Shown here: positions 6,993 to 13,748 of the stretch, piece by piece | Position numbering within the stretch: position 1 is the stretch's first letter | Layout of the letters: every line of letters begins with the position of its first letter | Source: Thiosocius sp965601425 | GTDB lineage: Bacteria > Pseudomonadota > Gammaproteobacteria > Chromatiales > Chromatiaceae | NCBI GenBank assembly: GCA_965601425.1 | Contig: CBFCWF010000109.1 | Coordinates: 1 to 13,748 of the forward strand | Length of the DNA: 13,748 bases | Direction of reading: 5' to 3' | The notes under the pieces: generated by a model | The model's database searches: none | Seen by the model: only the letters and a program-made list of their open reading frames with translations | What the model was told of the DNA's origin: nothing | Translations under genes and position numbers: made by a program

Positions 6993-8732
6993 ATGACCGA
7001 GCTGAATGCACGCCGCATTGCGCAGACCATCCTCGATGGTTTCAACCGGCATTACCGGATCTTCTTGGAGATTACCGCTGCGGCGCGCGAGCGTTTCGAA
7101 TCCTGCGATTGGCAATCGCAGCGTCAGGCCGCCAGCGACCGGATCAATCTCTACACCCAGCGCGTCACCGAAGCGACCGAGCGCCTGACCAGCGAATTCG
7201 GCCTGCGCGACGATGTCGACGAGGAGCTATGGCGCGAGGTCAAACTGCGCTACATCGGTCTGCTGTACGAACACAAGCAGCCGGAGCTGGCCGAGACCTT
7301 CTACAATTCGGTTTTCACCTGGATTTTCCACCGCCGCTACTACAAGAACGACAACATCTTCGTGCGGCCAGGACTCTCCGCCGAGTATCTCGACGACGAC
7401 GACCCGGTCTATGACAGCTACTATCCGACCAGCGAGGGCCTGACCGATACGGTGAGGGGAATCCTGGACGCGTTCCCGAGCAGCCTGCCGTTCGAGAATC
7501 TGCGCCGTGACGTAAGGCGCCTGGTGCGCCATGTCAAGATGACGCGGATGCCGGAGCTAGAACTGCGGCGACATTTTCATTTGCAGGTGCTGCGCGCGCC
7601 CTTTTACCGCAACAAGGCGGCCTACATCGTCGGCCGGGCGGTCAACGGCCCGGACGTTATCCCTTTCGTGATCCCGGTCCTGAACAACGAAAGGGGCGGT
7701 GTCTACGTCGACACCTTGCTGATGGACGGCGACGACATCGCGAACCTATTCAGCTTCGCGCGCGCTTACTTCATGGTCGAGACCAACACACCGGCCGCGG
7801 TCGTCAATTTTATCAAGCGCATGCTGCCGACCAAGACCAAGGCGGACCTTTACACCGCGATTGGTCTGCAAAAGCAGGGGAAGACCGAATTCTATCGTGG
7901 CTTCCTGCACCATCTGGCGCATTCGACGGATCAACTTGAGATCGCACCCGGGGTCAAGGGCATGGTGATGACGGTGTTCACGATGCCGTCCTATCCCTAT
8001 GTGTTCAAGGTCATCAACGATCAGTTCCCGCCACCGAAGGAGGTGGACCGGGAGACCGTGAAGCGCAAGTACCAGATCGTCAAGATGCACGACAGGGTCG
8101 GGCGCATGGCCGACACGCTCGAATATTCGCACGCCGCGTTTCCGATCAGCCGCATCACCGACGAGCTGATGACAGAGTTGAAGACAAAGTGCGCGAAAAG
8201 CCTCGAGATCGAGGGCGACCGAGTGAATGTCCGGCACCTGTACATCGAGCGACGACTGGACCCGCTAAACCTGTACTTCCAGAATGCGACCGAGCAGCAG
8301 AAAGAAAATGCGATCATCGGCTTCGGCAATGCGGTGAAGGAGATGGCGGCAGCCAATATCTTTGCCGGTGATCTGCTATACAAGAACTTCGGTGTCACCC
8401 GGCATGGACGCGTCATATTCTACGATTATGACGAGATCGAGTTCATGACCGACATGAATTTCCGGCATATTCCCGAGCCGCGCACGCCCGAGGACGAAAT
8501 GTCGGCTGAACCCTGGTACTCGGTGGCGCCCAATGACGTGTTTCCGGAGGAGTTCGCCAGTTTCCTGCTAATCGATCCACAGTTGCGCAAACCCTTTATG
8601 CAACATCATCGGGATTTGCTCGATGCCGAACACTGGAAGAGTATTCAGCAGGACATCCGCAACGGGTGCCAGCGCGACGTATTCCCCTATTCGGTGACCA
8701 AACGTTTTCGTTTCATCTACGGCGAGGAATGA
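6993..8732 (+). CDS. aceK: Isocitrate dehydrogenase kinase/phosphatase AceK
   Basis: AceK phosphorylates isocitrate dehydrogenase to inactivate it, pushing isocitrate into the glyoxylate bypass, and also removes that phosphate. From the ATG at 6993 it has 579 residues, against 578 in E. coli, and begins like the family (ARRIAQTILDGFNRHY). The frame opens at 6870, but the extra 41 residues are Gly/Pro-rich and unlike AceK, so the later start is preferred. No good ribosome site precedes it, which fits low expression. Family blocks are ELFYRNKAA-like APFYRNKAA, GMVMTVFTMPSYPYVFKVI, DRVGRMADT, VRHLYIERR, NFGVTRHGRVIFYDYDEI (N465, D478, D480) and AEPWYSVAPNDVFPEEF. It lies directly behind aceA, as in the classic ace operon. 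The catalytic core appears intact; its target gene icd is not in the window. Confidence 0.97.
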   Translation: MTELNARRIAQTILDGFNRHYRIFLEITAAARERFESCDWQSQRQAASDRINLYTQRVTEATERLTSEFGLRDDVDEELWREVKLRYIGLLYEHKQPELAETFYNSVFTWIFHRRYYKNDNIFVRPGLSAEYLDDDDPVYDSYYPTSEGLTDTVRGILDAFPSSLPFENLRRDVRRLVRHVKMTRMPELELRRHFHLQVLRAPFYRNKAAYIVGRAVNGPDVIPFVIPVLNNERGGVYVDTLLMDGDDIANLFSFARAYFMVETNTPAAVVNFIKRMLPTKTKADLYTAIGLQKQGKTEFYRGFLHHLAHSTDQLEIAPGVKGMVMTVFTMPSYPYVFKVINDQFPPPKEVDRETVKRKYQIVKMHDRVGRMADTLEYSHAAFPISRITDELMTELKTKCAKSLEIEGDRVNVRHLYIERRLDPLNLYFQNATEQQKENAIIGFGNAVKEMAAANIFAGDLLYKNFGVTRHGRVIFYDYDEIEFMTDMNFRHIPEPRTPEDEMSAEPWYSVAPNDVFPEEFASFLLIDPQLRKPFMQHHRDLLDAEHWKSIQQDIRNGCQRDVFPYSVTKRFRFIYGEE

Positions 8733-8741
8733 CGGACGACC

Positions 8742-9221
8742 ATGACATTCAAGACGGCGGACCTGTGCGACGAGCATGCGTCAAGCATCCAGATATGCGA
8801 ACCCGGTTTCTCAAGTTTCGGTGCCCGAGCCCGCTTTTCTGGTCAGATCTCGACAATCAAATGTTTCGAAGACAATTCGACGGTCAGGGAGGCCGTGGCC
8901 GAAGCCGGGAATGGCCGTGTGCTCGTGGTCGATGCGGGAGGGTCCCGGCGCTGCGCAATGCTCGGCGATCTGTTGGCCGCAAAGGCAGTGGACAACGGCT
9001 GGTCGGGCGTATTGATGTATGGCCTGATTCGCGACTCGGCCGAAATTGCGCAGATGGACCTTGGCGTCATGGCATTGGGCACGCACCCGCTGAAGAGCGT
9101 CAAGAAGGGCGTGGGCGAGCGCGACGTCGTGGTTCGGTTTGCCGGCGTCCGATTCGTCCCGGGCGAGTACCTCTATGCGGACGAGGACGGGATCGTCTGC
9201 AGCGCGGCGGCCTTGTTGTGA
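8742..9221 (+). CDS. rraA: RraA-family protein (RNase E activity regulator / putative class II pyruvate aldolase)
   Basis: RraA of E. coli binds RNase E and restrains mRNA decay. Close relatives are metal-dependent 4-hydroxy-4-methyl-2-oxoglutarate aldolases, which also decarboxylate oxaloacetate. The 159-residue product matches family length and starts like it (TADLCDEH), with EPGFSSFG, IKCFEDN, VVDAGGSRRCAMLGD (Asp64 to Asp76), GLIRDSAEIAQMDLG and YADEDGI. The Arg97-Asp98 pair corresponds to the aldolase catalytic R-D motif; E. coli RraA, as I recall it, has R-Q there. Enzymatic activity is therefore possible, and the name does not settle the function. It starts 9 bases after the aceK stop, suggesting co-transcription with aceK. 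The TGA ends it cleanly at 9221. Confidence 0.9.
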   Translation: MTFKTADLCDEHASSIQICEPGFSSFGARARFSGQISTIKCFEDNSTVREAVAEAGNGRVLVVDAGGSRRCAMLGDLLAAKAVDNGWSGVLMYGLIRDSAEIAQMDLGVMALGTHPLKSVKKGVGERDVVVRFAGVRFVPGEYLYADEDGIVCSAAALL

Positions 9222-9225
9222 GGAG

Positions 9226-9254
9226 GCCGGCGGCAGGGGCAGAATCCCGCCGGC
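9226..9254 (+). other. GC hairpin after rraA
   Basis: GCCGGCGG (9226-9233) pairs perfectly with CCGCCGGC (9247-9254) around a 13-base loop, starting 4 bases after the rraA stop. No T-tract follows, so it is a weak terminator at best. It may stabilise the 3' end of the aceK-rraA transcript. The rest of the gap to 9357 shows no confident promoter. Confidence 0.4.
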
Positions 9255-9357
9255 TGGTAGCGTCCGCATCGATGCGATGCCATGGCCGTTCCATCGTGTG
9301 GGCGGTAGCGTCGGAAGCGGCCCGCTGCAGATCAAACCAAACCGGGGGTGCAGAGTG

Positions 9358-10194
9358 ATGAACAAGGCTGATGTCATGGACGAGGGTCCGATTTCTGCGC
9401 GGGTCGTGCACCGCTCGGTGCTGCTCGATGCGCCGCGTCAGCATCCGGTAATCAAGTTGATGTTGAACCTGGCCCCGCAGGGCCGGTCTTTCGTAGCCGG
9501 TGCCGACATCGCGTTTACATCGCCAGGGGCCGGCGGCGACGCCACGGGTGCACTGCGTCGTTACACGATTGAGTCGGTCGGAGAGGTCCCGTTCGAGGAT
9601 TCTATCGACGTCACCCTCTACGTCCGTGATCACGAACATGCCGATGGCGTCGGCGTCGCGCACTATCTCAGCGGCTTGTCGCAGGGTGACGAGGTCGCGC
9701 TATACGGCCCCTTTCCCTATCCCTTCTATCCACCGATGGGGTCGCGCAGCAACATGGTCCTGATCGGTGCGGGCTGCGGCATGGTCCCTTTCCGCTGGCT
9801 GGCCCACAAGGTCCAGGCGCGACGGCTCGATTGGATGGGCAAGGTGCTGATGCTGGAGGGGGACGAGACCGGGGTGGAGCATCTCTATCTGAACGACCCG
9901 GTTGCCAACCAGGATCAATACTTCGACAGCGCCACGTTCCGCTCCTTCGAGGCCTTGAAGACGCGTTACTCGGCGCAGCCCGGTGACAGTGGCGAGAGCG
10001 CCGAGGCCAACAGAGACGCATTATGGCGTCTGCTCGGGCAGGGCAGCGTGTTCGTCTATCTGGCCGGCTATCGCTCGGTCGCCGAAGCGATGGATCGCTC
10101 CATGGCTGAGCATCTGCGTCTGGCCGGTCGCTGGCAGGAGGCCAAGTCCGCACTGGTTCGAGATGGCCACTGGCTGGAATTTCTTTATGACTGA
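9358..10194 (+). CDS. Ferredoxin-NADP reductase-like FAD/NAD(P)-binding flavoprotein, function unknown
   Basis: The 278-residue product has the two-domain FNR plan: an FAD-binding barrel with R-x-Y-T (Arg67, Tyr69, Thr70 in RRYTIES) and a nucleotide-binding domain with GAGCGMVPFR (residues 137-146). Then comes the C-terminal FVYLAGYRSVAEAM segment, where FNRs usually read like YxCG. It should pass electrons between NAD(P)H and an unknown partner. No iron-sulfur cysteine set or transmembrane segment is seen. The frame is open back to 9139, inside rraA, but those codons look like a shadow of rraA. ATG 9358 (with GTG 9355 just before) gives a normal FNR N-terminus and follows a G-rich stretch. 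Its last 8 bases overlap the start of ppsR, implying translational coupling. The C-terminal WLEFLYD resembles the end of BoxA-type reductases, but the specific role cannot be named. Confidence 0.85.
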   Translation: MNKADVMDEGPISARVVHRSVLLDAPRQHPVIKLMLNLAPQGRSFVAGADIAFTSPGAGGDATGALRRYTIESVGEVPFEDSIDVTLYVRDHEHADGVGVAHYLSGLSQGDEVALYGPFPYPFYPPMGSRSNMVLIGAGCGMVPFRWLAHKVQARRLDWMGKVLMLEGDETGVEHLYLNDPVANQDQYFDSATFRSFEALKTRYSAQPGDSGESAEANRDALWRLLGQGSVFVYLAGYRSVAEAMDRSMAEHLRLAGRWQEAKSALVRDGHWLEFLYD

Positions 10195-10996
10195 GGGAAA
10201 GAGTCGTTCGGTCTACTTCGTGTCGGAGAGCACCGGCATTACCGCCGAGGCCTACGGGCACAGCCTGCTCTCGCAGTTCGGGGATGCGCGTTTCATCACC
10301 CGATATACGCCGTTCATCAACACGCGCGAGAAGGCGCAGGCTTTGGTCAACGAACTGGCCCACCGGGCGGAGTCCGAGGGCAGGAAACCGATCGTTTTCG
10401 CGACCATGGTCGACGAGGAGATCAATGCCGTACTCAAGCACGGTGAATGCTATTACTTCGAGCTGTTCGACCGCTTTCTGCCCGATCTCGCGGAGGCCAC
10501 GGGTCTTGAACCGACGCGCAAGTCCGGCGTGAGTCATGGTCTGGTGAATGCCGAAAACTACGAGGCGCGCATCGAGACGATCAATTACGCGCTGAACAAC
10601 GACGATGGTATCCGGCTGAACAAGTTCGATCAGGCCGATATCATCCTGATCGGCGTTTCACGCTCGGGCAAGACCCCGACCTGCCTTTATCTGGCCCTGC
10701 ATTTCGGGATGCGCGCGGCAAACTATCCGATCACCGAGGAAGACTTCGAAAGGGGCGACCTCCCGCAGGAATTGCTCGCACACAAAGAGAAGATCTTTGC
10801 GCTGACCATCGACCCGGAGCGCCTCGCGGCGATTCGCGAGCTGCGTCGGCCGAACAGTGAATATGCCACGATGCGCCGCTGCTTCAAGGAGGTGCAGATG
10901 GCGCAGGACATGTTTCACCGCTATGGCATGACCGTGCTGGACTCAACGACGCATTCGATAGAAGAGCTCGCGTCACTGATCAAAAAGAGCCTGTAA
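10187..10996 (+). CDS. ppsR: PEP synthase regulatory protein (ADP-dependent kinase / Pi-dependent pyrophosphorylase, DUF299)
   Basis: This protein (YdiA in E. coli; unrelated to the photosynthesis repressor of the same symbol) inactivates PEP synthase by phosphorylating a Thr beside the catalytic His, using ADP, and reactivates it with inorganic phosphate. The 269-residue product has the N-terminal VYFVSESTGITAEAYGHSLL, VSHGL, YEARIETINYALNNDDG, the P-loop GVSRSGKTPT (residues 156-165), RAANYP and LTIDPERLAAIRE, all collinear with YdiA. The longer frame from 9983 only shadows the upstream flavoprotein. The start at 10187 lies inside the end of that gene (ATGACTGA, 10187-10194). Its expected target, ppsA, begins 18 bases after its stop, which confirms the assignment over the plant-type PPDK regulator. 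Confidence 0.96.
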   Translation: MTEGKSRSVYFVSESTGITAEAYGHSLLSQFGDARFITRYTPFINTREKAQALVNELAHRAESEGRKPIVFATMVDEEINAVLKHGECYYFELFDRFLPDLAEATGLEPTRKSGVSHGLVNAENYEARIETINYALNNDDGIRLNKFDQADIILIGVSRSGKTPTCLYLALHFGMRAANYPITEEDFERGDLPQELLAHKEKIFALTIDPERLAAIRELRRPNSEYATMRRCFKEVQMAQDMFHRYGMTVLDSTTHSIEELASLIKKSL

Positions 10997-11014
10997 CGAG
11001 GCAGAGGGTTACCA

Positions 11015-13384
11015 ATGAGCGAATACATCCTGTGGCTGCATGAGGTCGAGATGACCGATGTCGACCGCGTCGGGGGCAAGAACGCCTCTCTGGGCGAAAT
11101 GCTGCGCAATCTGACAGCAGACGGCAGCGTGAAGGTGCCGGGTGGCTTTGCCACGACCGCGCACGCGTACCGGGAGTTCCTCGCGCACGAGGGGCTTGCC
11201 GACCGGATCAACCAGACGCTGGGTGCGCTGAACGTAGACGACGTTGGCCAACTTACCGCGACCGGTCGGCAGATCCGCGATTGGGTGATGCAGACACCCT
11301 TTCCGACGGCGCTCGACCAGGCCATCGAAGAAGCCTACACGACGCTCGAAAGAGAATACGGGACCGAAGTGACTTGGGCGGTGCGTTCGTCGGCGACCGC
11401 CGAGGACCTGCCCGATGCTTCCTTCGCCGGACAGCAGGAAACGATACTCAATGTCGCCGGCCTCGATGAGATAAAGCGGCGCATACGCGAGGTTTTCGCC
11501 TCGTTGTTCAATGACCGCGCGATTTCCTACCGCGTGCACCAGGGCTTCGATCATGCCCAGGTCGCGTTGTCGGCCGGGATACAGAAGATGATCCGTTCCG
11601 ACATCGGCGCGAGTGGTGTGGTGTTCACGCTGGATACCGAGAGCGGCTTCCGTGACGCGGTGTTCGTCACCGCGAGTTACGGACTCGGCGAAATGGTCGT
11701 GCAGGGCGCGGTCAATCCCGACGAGTTCTATGTGCACAAGCCGACACTGGCCGCCCGCCGGCCCGCGATATTGCGCCGCAACGTCGGCAGCAAAGCGATC
11801 AAGATGATCTATGCGGAGGGCGGCAGCGACCCAGTGGCCACCGTGCCCGTGGACGATGCCGAGCGCGGCCTGTTCTGCCTGACCGACGAACAGGTCGAGG
11901 AACTGGCCCGCCAGGCGATGAGCATCGAGGCGCACTATGGCCGCCCGATGGACGTCGAGTGGGCCCTCGACGGTGTCGACGGTCAGATCTACGTGGTGCA
12001 GGCGCGCCCCGAGACGGTGCAGAGTCGCAGCGGCAATGTGATCGAGCGCTACGAAATGAACGACAGGTCGGCGGTGTTGGTCGAGGGCCGCTCAATCGGC
12101 GCCCGGATCGGCGCCGGAAAGGCTCGCGTCGTCACCAGCCTGGACGATATGGACAAGATCGCAGAGGGCGACGTGCTGATAACCGACATGACCGACCCGG
12201 ATTGGGAACCGATCATGAAACGTGCGGCGGCGATCGTCACGAATCGTGGTGGCCGCACCTGTCATGCGGCGATCATCGCACGCGAGCTCGGCGTGCCAGC
12301 GGTGGTGGGCTGTGGTGATGCGACCGAACGCGTCACCGAAGGCGTGCCGGTGACCGTCTCGTGCGCCGAGGGAGACGCCGGTTACGTCTATGATGGCGAG
12401 CTCGATTTCGAGCTCAAGCGCATAGAGCTCGACAGCATGCCCGAGGTCCCGATCAAGGTGATGATGAACGTCGGCAACCCCGAGCGCGCGTTCAGCTTTG
12501 CCCAGATTCCGAACGCCGGCGTCGGTCTGGCGCGCCTGGAGTTCATCATCAATAACATGGTCGGCATACATCCGCAGGCCCTGCTACAGCTCGATCGGGT
12601 GCCGGCCGAGATGCGCGCAGACATCGAAACGCGCATCGCGGCCTATGGCGACCCGCGGGAATACTTCATCAAGCGGGTGGTAGAGGGAATCGCGAGCATC
12701 GTTGCCGCGTTCTCTCCCCAGCCCGTAATCCTTCGGATGTCGGATTTCAAATCGAACGAGTATGCGAACCTGATCGCCGGCACGCTCTACGAGCCAGAAG
12801 AGGAGAACCCGATGATCGGGTTCCGCGGTGCTTCACGCTACCTGGCGCCGAGCTTCCGTGCCTGCTTCGATCTGGAGTGCGAGGCGATTCGACGCGTGCG
12901 TGACGACATGGGACTGAAGAACCTCGAAATCATGATTCCGTTCGTCCGCACGTTGCAGGAGGCCGAGGGCGTGACGCGGCTGCTCGCCGAGAACGGCCTG
13001 AAGCGCGGCGAAGACGGGTTGCGCGTGATCATGATGTGCGAGCTGCCGTCGAACGCCGTCTTGGCCGCGGAGTTTCTCGAGTATTTCGACGGTTTTTCGA
13101 TCGGCTCGAACGATATGACGCAGCTGACGCTCGGTTTGGACCGTGATTCCGGCCTGGTCGCGCATAGCTTCGACGAACGCAATCCCGCGGTGCTCAAGAT
13201 GCTCGACATGGCCATCACCGCGTGTCGCGAGCAGGGCAAGTATTGCGGCATCTGCGGCCAGGGTCCCTCTGACCACCCCGACCTCGCCAGGTGGCTGCTC
13301 GAACGTGGCATCGACAGCATCTCGCTGAACCCGGACACGGTCATCGATACGTGGCTTTTCCTGGCCGGGCAGACCCAGGACTGA
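11015..13384 (+). CDS. ppsA: Phosphoenolpyruvate synthase (pyruvate, water dikinase)
   Basis: PpsA converts pyruvate and ATP to PEP, AMP and phosphate, the entry to gluconeogenesis when cells grow on C2/C3 compounds. The 789 residues match the family (792 in E. coli). Residues ~15-340 form the ATP-grasp domain (VGGKNASLGEM, WAVRSSATAEDLPDASFAGQ). The swivelling domain carries GGRTCHAAIIARELGVPAVV with catalytic His417 and Thr415, the residue PpsR would modify. The C-terminal PEP/pyruvate barrel (~470-785) includes IGFRGASRYL, MMCELPSN, GSNDMTQLTLGLDRDS and CGICGQGPSDHPD (from residue 744). The start follows GAGGG (11004-11008). It lies 18 bases after ppsR, in one operon with it and the flavoprotein. 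All key blocks are intact. Confidence 0.98.
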   Translation: MSEYILWLHEVEMTDVDRVGGKNASLGEMLRNLTADGSVKVPGGFATTAHAYREFLAHEGLADRINQTLGALNVDDVGQLTATGRQIRDWVMQTPFPTALDQAIEEAYTTLEREYGTEVTWAVRSSATAEDLPDASFAGQQETILNVAGLDEIKRRIREVFASLFNDRAISYRVHQGFDHAQVALSAGIQKMIRSDIGASGVVFTLDTESGFRDAVFVTASYGLGEMVVQGAVNPDEFYVHKPTLAARRPAILRRNVGSKAIKMIYAEGGSDPVATVPVDDAERGLFCLTDEQVEELARQAMSIEAHYGRPMDVEWALDGVDGQIYVVQARPETVQSRSGNVIERYEMNDRSAVLVEGRSIGARIGAGKARVVTSLDDMDKIAEGDVLITDMTDPDWEPIMKRAAAIVTNRGGRTCHAAIIARELGVPAVVGCGDATERVTEGVPVTVSCAEGDAGYVYDGELDFELKRIELDSMPEVPIKVMMNVGNPERAFSFAQIPNAGVGLARLEFIINNMVGIHPQALLQLDRVPAEMRADIETRIAAYGDPREYFIKRVVEGIASIVAAFSPQPVILRMSDFKSNEYANLIAGTLYEPEEENPMIGFRGASRYLAPSFRACFDLECEAIRRVRDDMGLKNLEIMIPFVRTLQEAEGVTRLLAENGLKRGEDGLRVIMMCELPSNAVLAAEFLEYFDGFSIGSNDMTQLTLGLDRDSGLVAHSFDERNPAVLKMLDMAITACREQGKYCGICGQGPSDHPDLARWLLERGIDSISLNPDTVIDTWLFLAGQTQD

Positions 13385-13440
13385 ACGCGACGTGCGCTGC
13401 GGTCGACGGACGTCCCTGGCGGCCTGCTTGCGGCCCGCAT

Positions 13441-13459
13441 GCCGTTTCTTTCGAACGGC
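13441..13459 (+). terminator. Weak candidate terminator after ppsA
   Basis: GCCGTT (13441-13446) pairs with AACGGC (13454-13459) around a 7-base loop, 56 bases after the ppsA stop. Only the pyrimidine run CCTTCCCGTTCTC follows, so termination strength is doubtful. Confidence 0.3.
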
Positions 13460-13504
13460 GCCTTCCCGTTCTCAATGTCAACAGTTTTGAAAATTCAATA
13501 ATAA

Positions 13505-13527
13505 AAAGCGGCCTCCCTGGTCGCTTT
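13505..13527. terminator. Possible bidirectional terminator hairpin, best on the minus strand
   Basis: AAAGCGGCC (13505-13513) and GGTCGCTTT (13519-13527) pair over 9 bp, with one G-T mismatch that becomes a G-U pair on the plus-strand RNA (A-C on minus), around TCCCT. Upstream lies AATAAT-AA, so the minus-strand transcript would end in a T-rich run (TTTTTATTATT). On the plus strand only CTTTCTCT follows. It may stop ppsA read-through as well as antisense transcription. Confidence 0.45.
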
Positions 13528-13546
13528 CTCTGAGATCACCGCTAAA

Positions 13547-13558
13547 ATTGTCGACAAT
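13547..13558. repeat. Perfect 12-bp palindrome ATTGTCGACAAT upstream of the synthetase gene
   Basis: The palindrome is perfect, with AA/TT complementary beyond one mismatch on each side. It overlaps a possible -10 (TAAAAT, 13543-13548), a position typical of a repressor operator, 104 bases before the start codon at 13663. The TTGT/ACAA outer arms resemble those of the dyad at 5257-5271, but spacing and core differ. Confidence 0.45.
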
Positions 13559-13662
13559 ATTCGGGTCGGTCGAGCGTTTCTCGCATCGGTATTACCGCCT
13601 GACGACAGCTTGCTGCCCGTGCGCCGTGCCGGGTGCGTCACTGATCGGAGAAAGGGGGGGAA

Positions 13663-13748
13663 ATGAGCAAATACCAAGCGCTTTACCAGCGTTCGTTGCA
13701 GGATCCGGCCGGATTCTGGGGCGAAGCCGCCGCAGGACTGGTCTGGGA
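13663..13748 (+). CDS. AMP-forming acetyl-/propionyl-CoA synthetase, N-terminal fragment cut by the window end
   Basis: Only 28 codons are present: MSKYQALYQRSLQDPAGFWG and the residues to GLVW. The pattern YxxLYxRSLxDPxxFWxE followed by a W is the N-terminal cap (ACAS_N type) of acetyl-CoA and propionyl-CoA synthetases; E. coli PrpE starts MSYSEFYQRSINEPEQFWAE. These enzymes activate acetate or propionate with ATP, giving acyl-CoA, AMP and pyrophosphate, which would feed the bypass and PHA genes here. A strong purine-rich ribosome site (13647-13660) ends 2 bases before the start codon. Acetate versus propionate preference cannot be decided from this fragment. The gene continues beyond the window. 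Confidence 0.75.
   Translation, partial: MSKYQALYQRSLQDPAGFWGEAAAGLVW

Larger units (their letters stand above)
13385..13662 (+). promoter_or_regulatory. Gene-free region between ppsA and the acyl-CoA synthetase
   Basis: The first half is GC-rich and ends with a weak hairpin (13441-13459). The middle (13480-13560) is AT-rich and holds a hairpin (13505-13527) and a palindrome (13547-13558) overlapping TAAAAT (13543-13548), a possible -10 box without a good -35. A purine-rich ribosome site (GGAGAAAGGGGGGG, 13647-13660) precedes the next start. No gene is visible. Confidence 0.45.

Noticed and set aside
9139..9357. Upstream extension of the FNR-like gene into rraA
   Set aside because: The extension overlaps the conserved 3' end of rraA out of frame and adds no FNR-like sequence; ATG 9358 gives a normal family length.
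8666..9358. Plus-strand open frame of 230 residues over rraA
   Set aside because: It covers the conserved RraA coding sequence in another frame, is Arg/Gly-rich and has no recognisable motif.
9983..10186. Upstream extension of ppsR inside the flavoprotein gene
   Set aside because: The extra 68 residues shadow the flavoprotein C-terminus, and the YdiA-like sequence begins right after 10187.

Overview
The window is GC-rich, densely coded and reads entirely on the + strand. It suggests a gammaproteobacterium, possibly a Chromatiales-type sulfur oxidiser. The reasons are a two-subunit class III PHA synthase (PhaE + PhaC), AceK, a gammaproteobacterial-style RraA, and PEP synthase paired with its DUF299 regulator. 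This placement is inferred from remembered family traits; no search was run.

Layout. (1) 1-2026: phaE (5' end outside the window) and phaC, closed by a strong intrinsic terminator at 2056-2086. (2) 2087-2349: a gene-free leader, then glcB (malate synthase G, 2350-4533). Eighteen bases after glcB lies a wrecked malic enzyme gene (4551-5175). It keeps the N- and C-terminal ends of the family but has lost the catalytic and NAD-binding core and carries a frameshift. (3) 5176-5503: an AT-richer regulatory region with three inverted repeats, then aceA (isocitrate lyase), a GC hairpin, and aceK (isocitrate dehydrogenase kinase/phosphatase), closely followed by an rraA-family gene. (4) 9358-13384: a ferredoxin-NADP reductase-like flavoprotein whose end overlaps the start of the PEP synthase regulator ppsR, then ppsA. 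(5) 13385-13662: a gene-free region with hairpins and a perfect palindrome, then the first 28 codons of an AMP-forming acetyl/propionyl-CoA synthetase running off the window.

How the genes fit together. The locus handles C2 carbon. The terminal synthetase would activate acetate or propionate. AceA and GlcB form the glyoxylate bypass, and AceK sets the isocitrate branch point by phosphorylating isocitrate dehydrogenase. PpsA, switched by PpsR, moves pyruvate up to PEP for gluconeogenesis. PhaE/PhaC store surplus acyl-CoA as polyhydroxyalkanoate. Two bifunctional protein kinases/phosphorylases that act on central-carbon enzymes therefore lie within about 1.5 kb of each other. The route from malate to pyruvate has been lost at this site through decay of the malic enzyme gene.

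Most notable points: the malic enzyme fossil, a helix-hairpin-helix-type tail on PhaE, the translationally coupled flavoprotein-PpsR pair, and the inverted repeats upstream of aceA. I see no RNA genes, mobile elements, CRISPR arrays or convincing minus-strand genes. No entirely new system is demonstrated.
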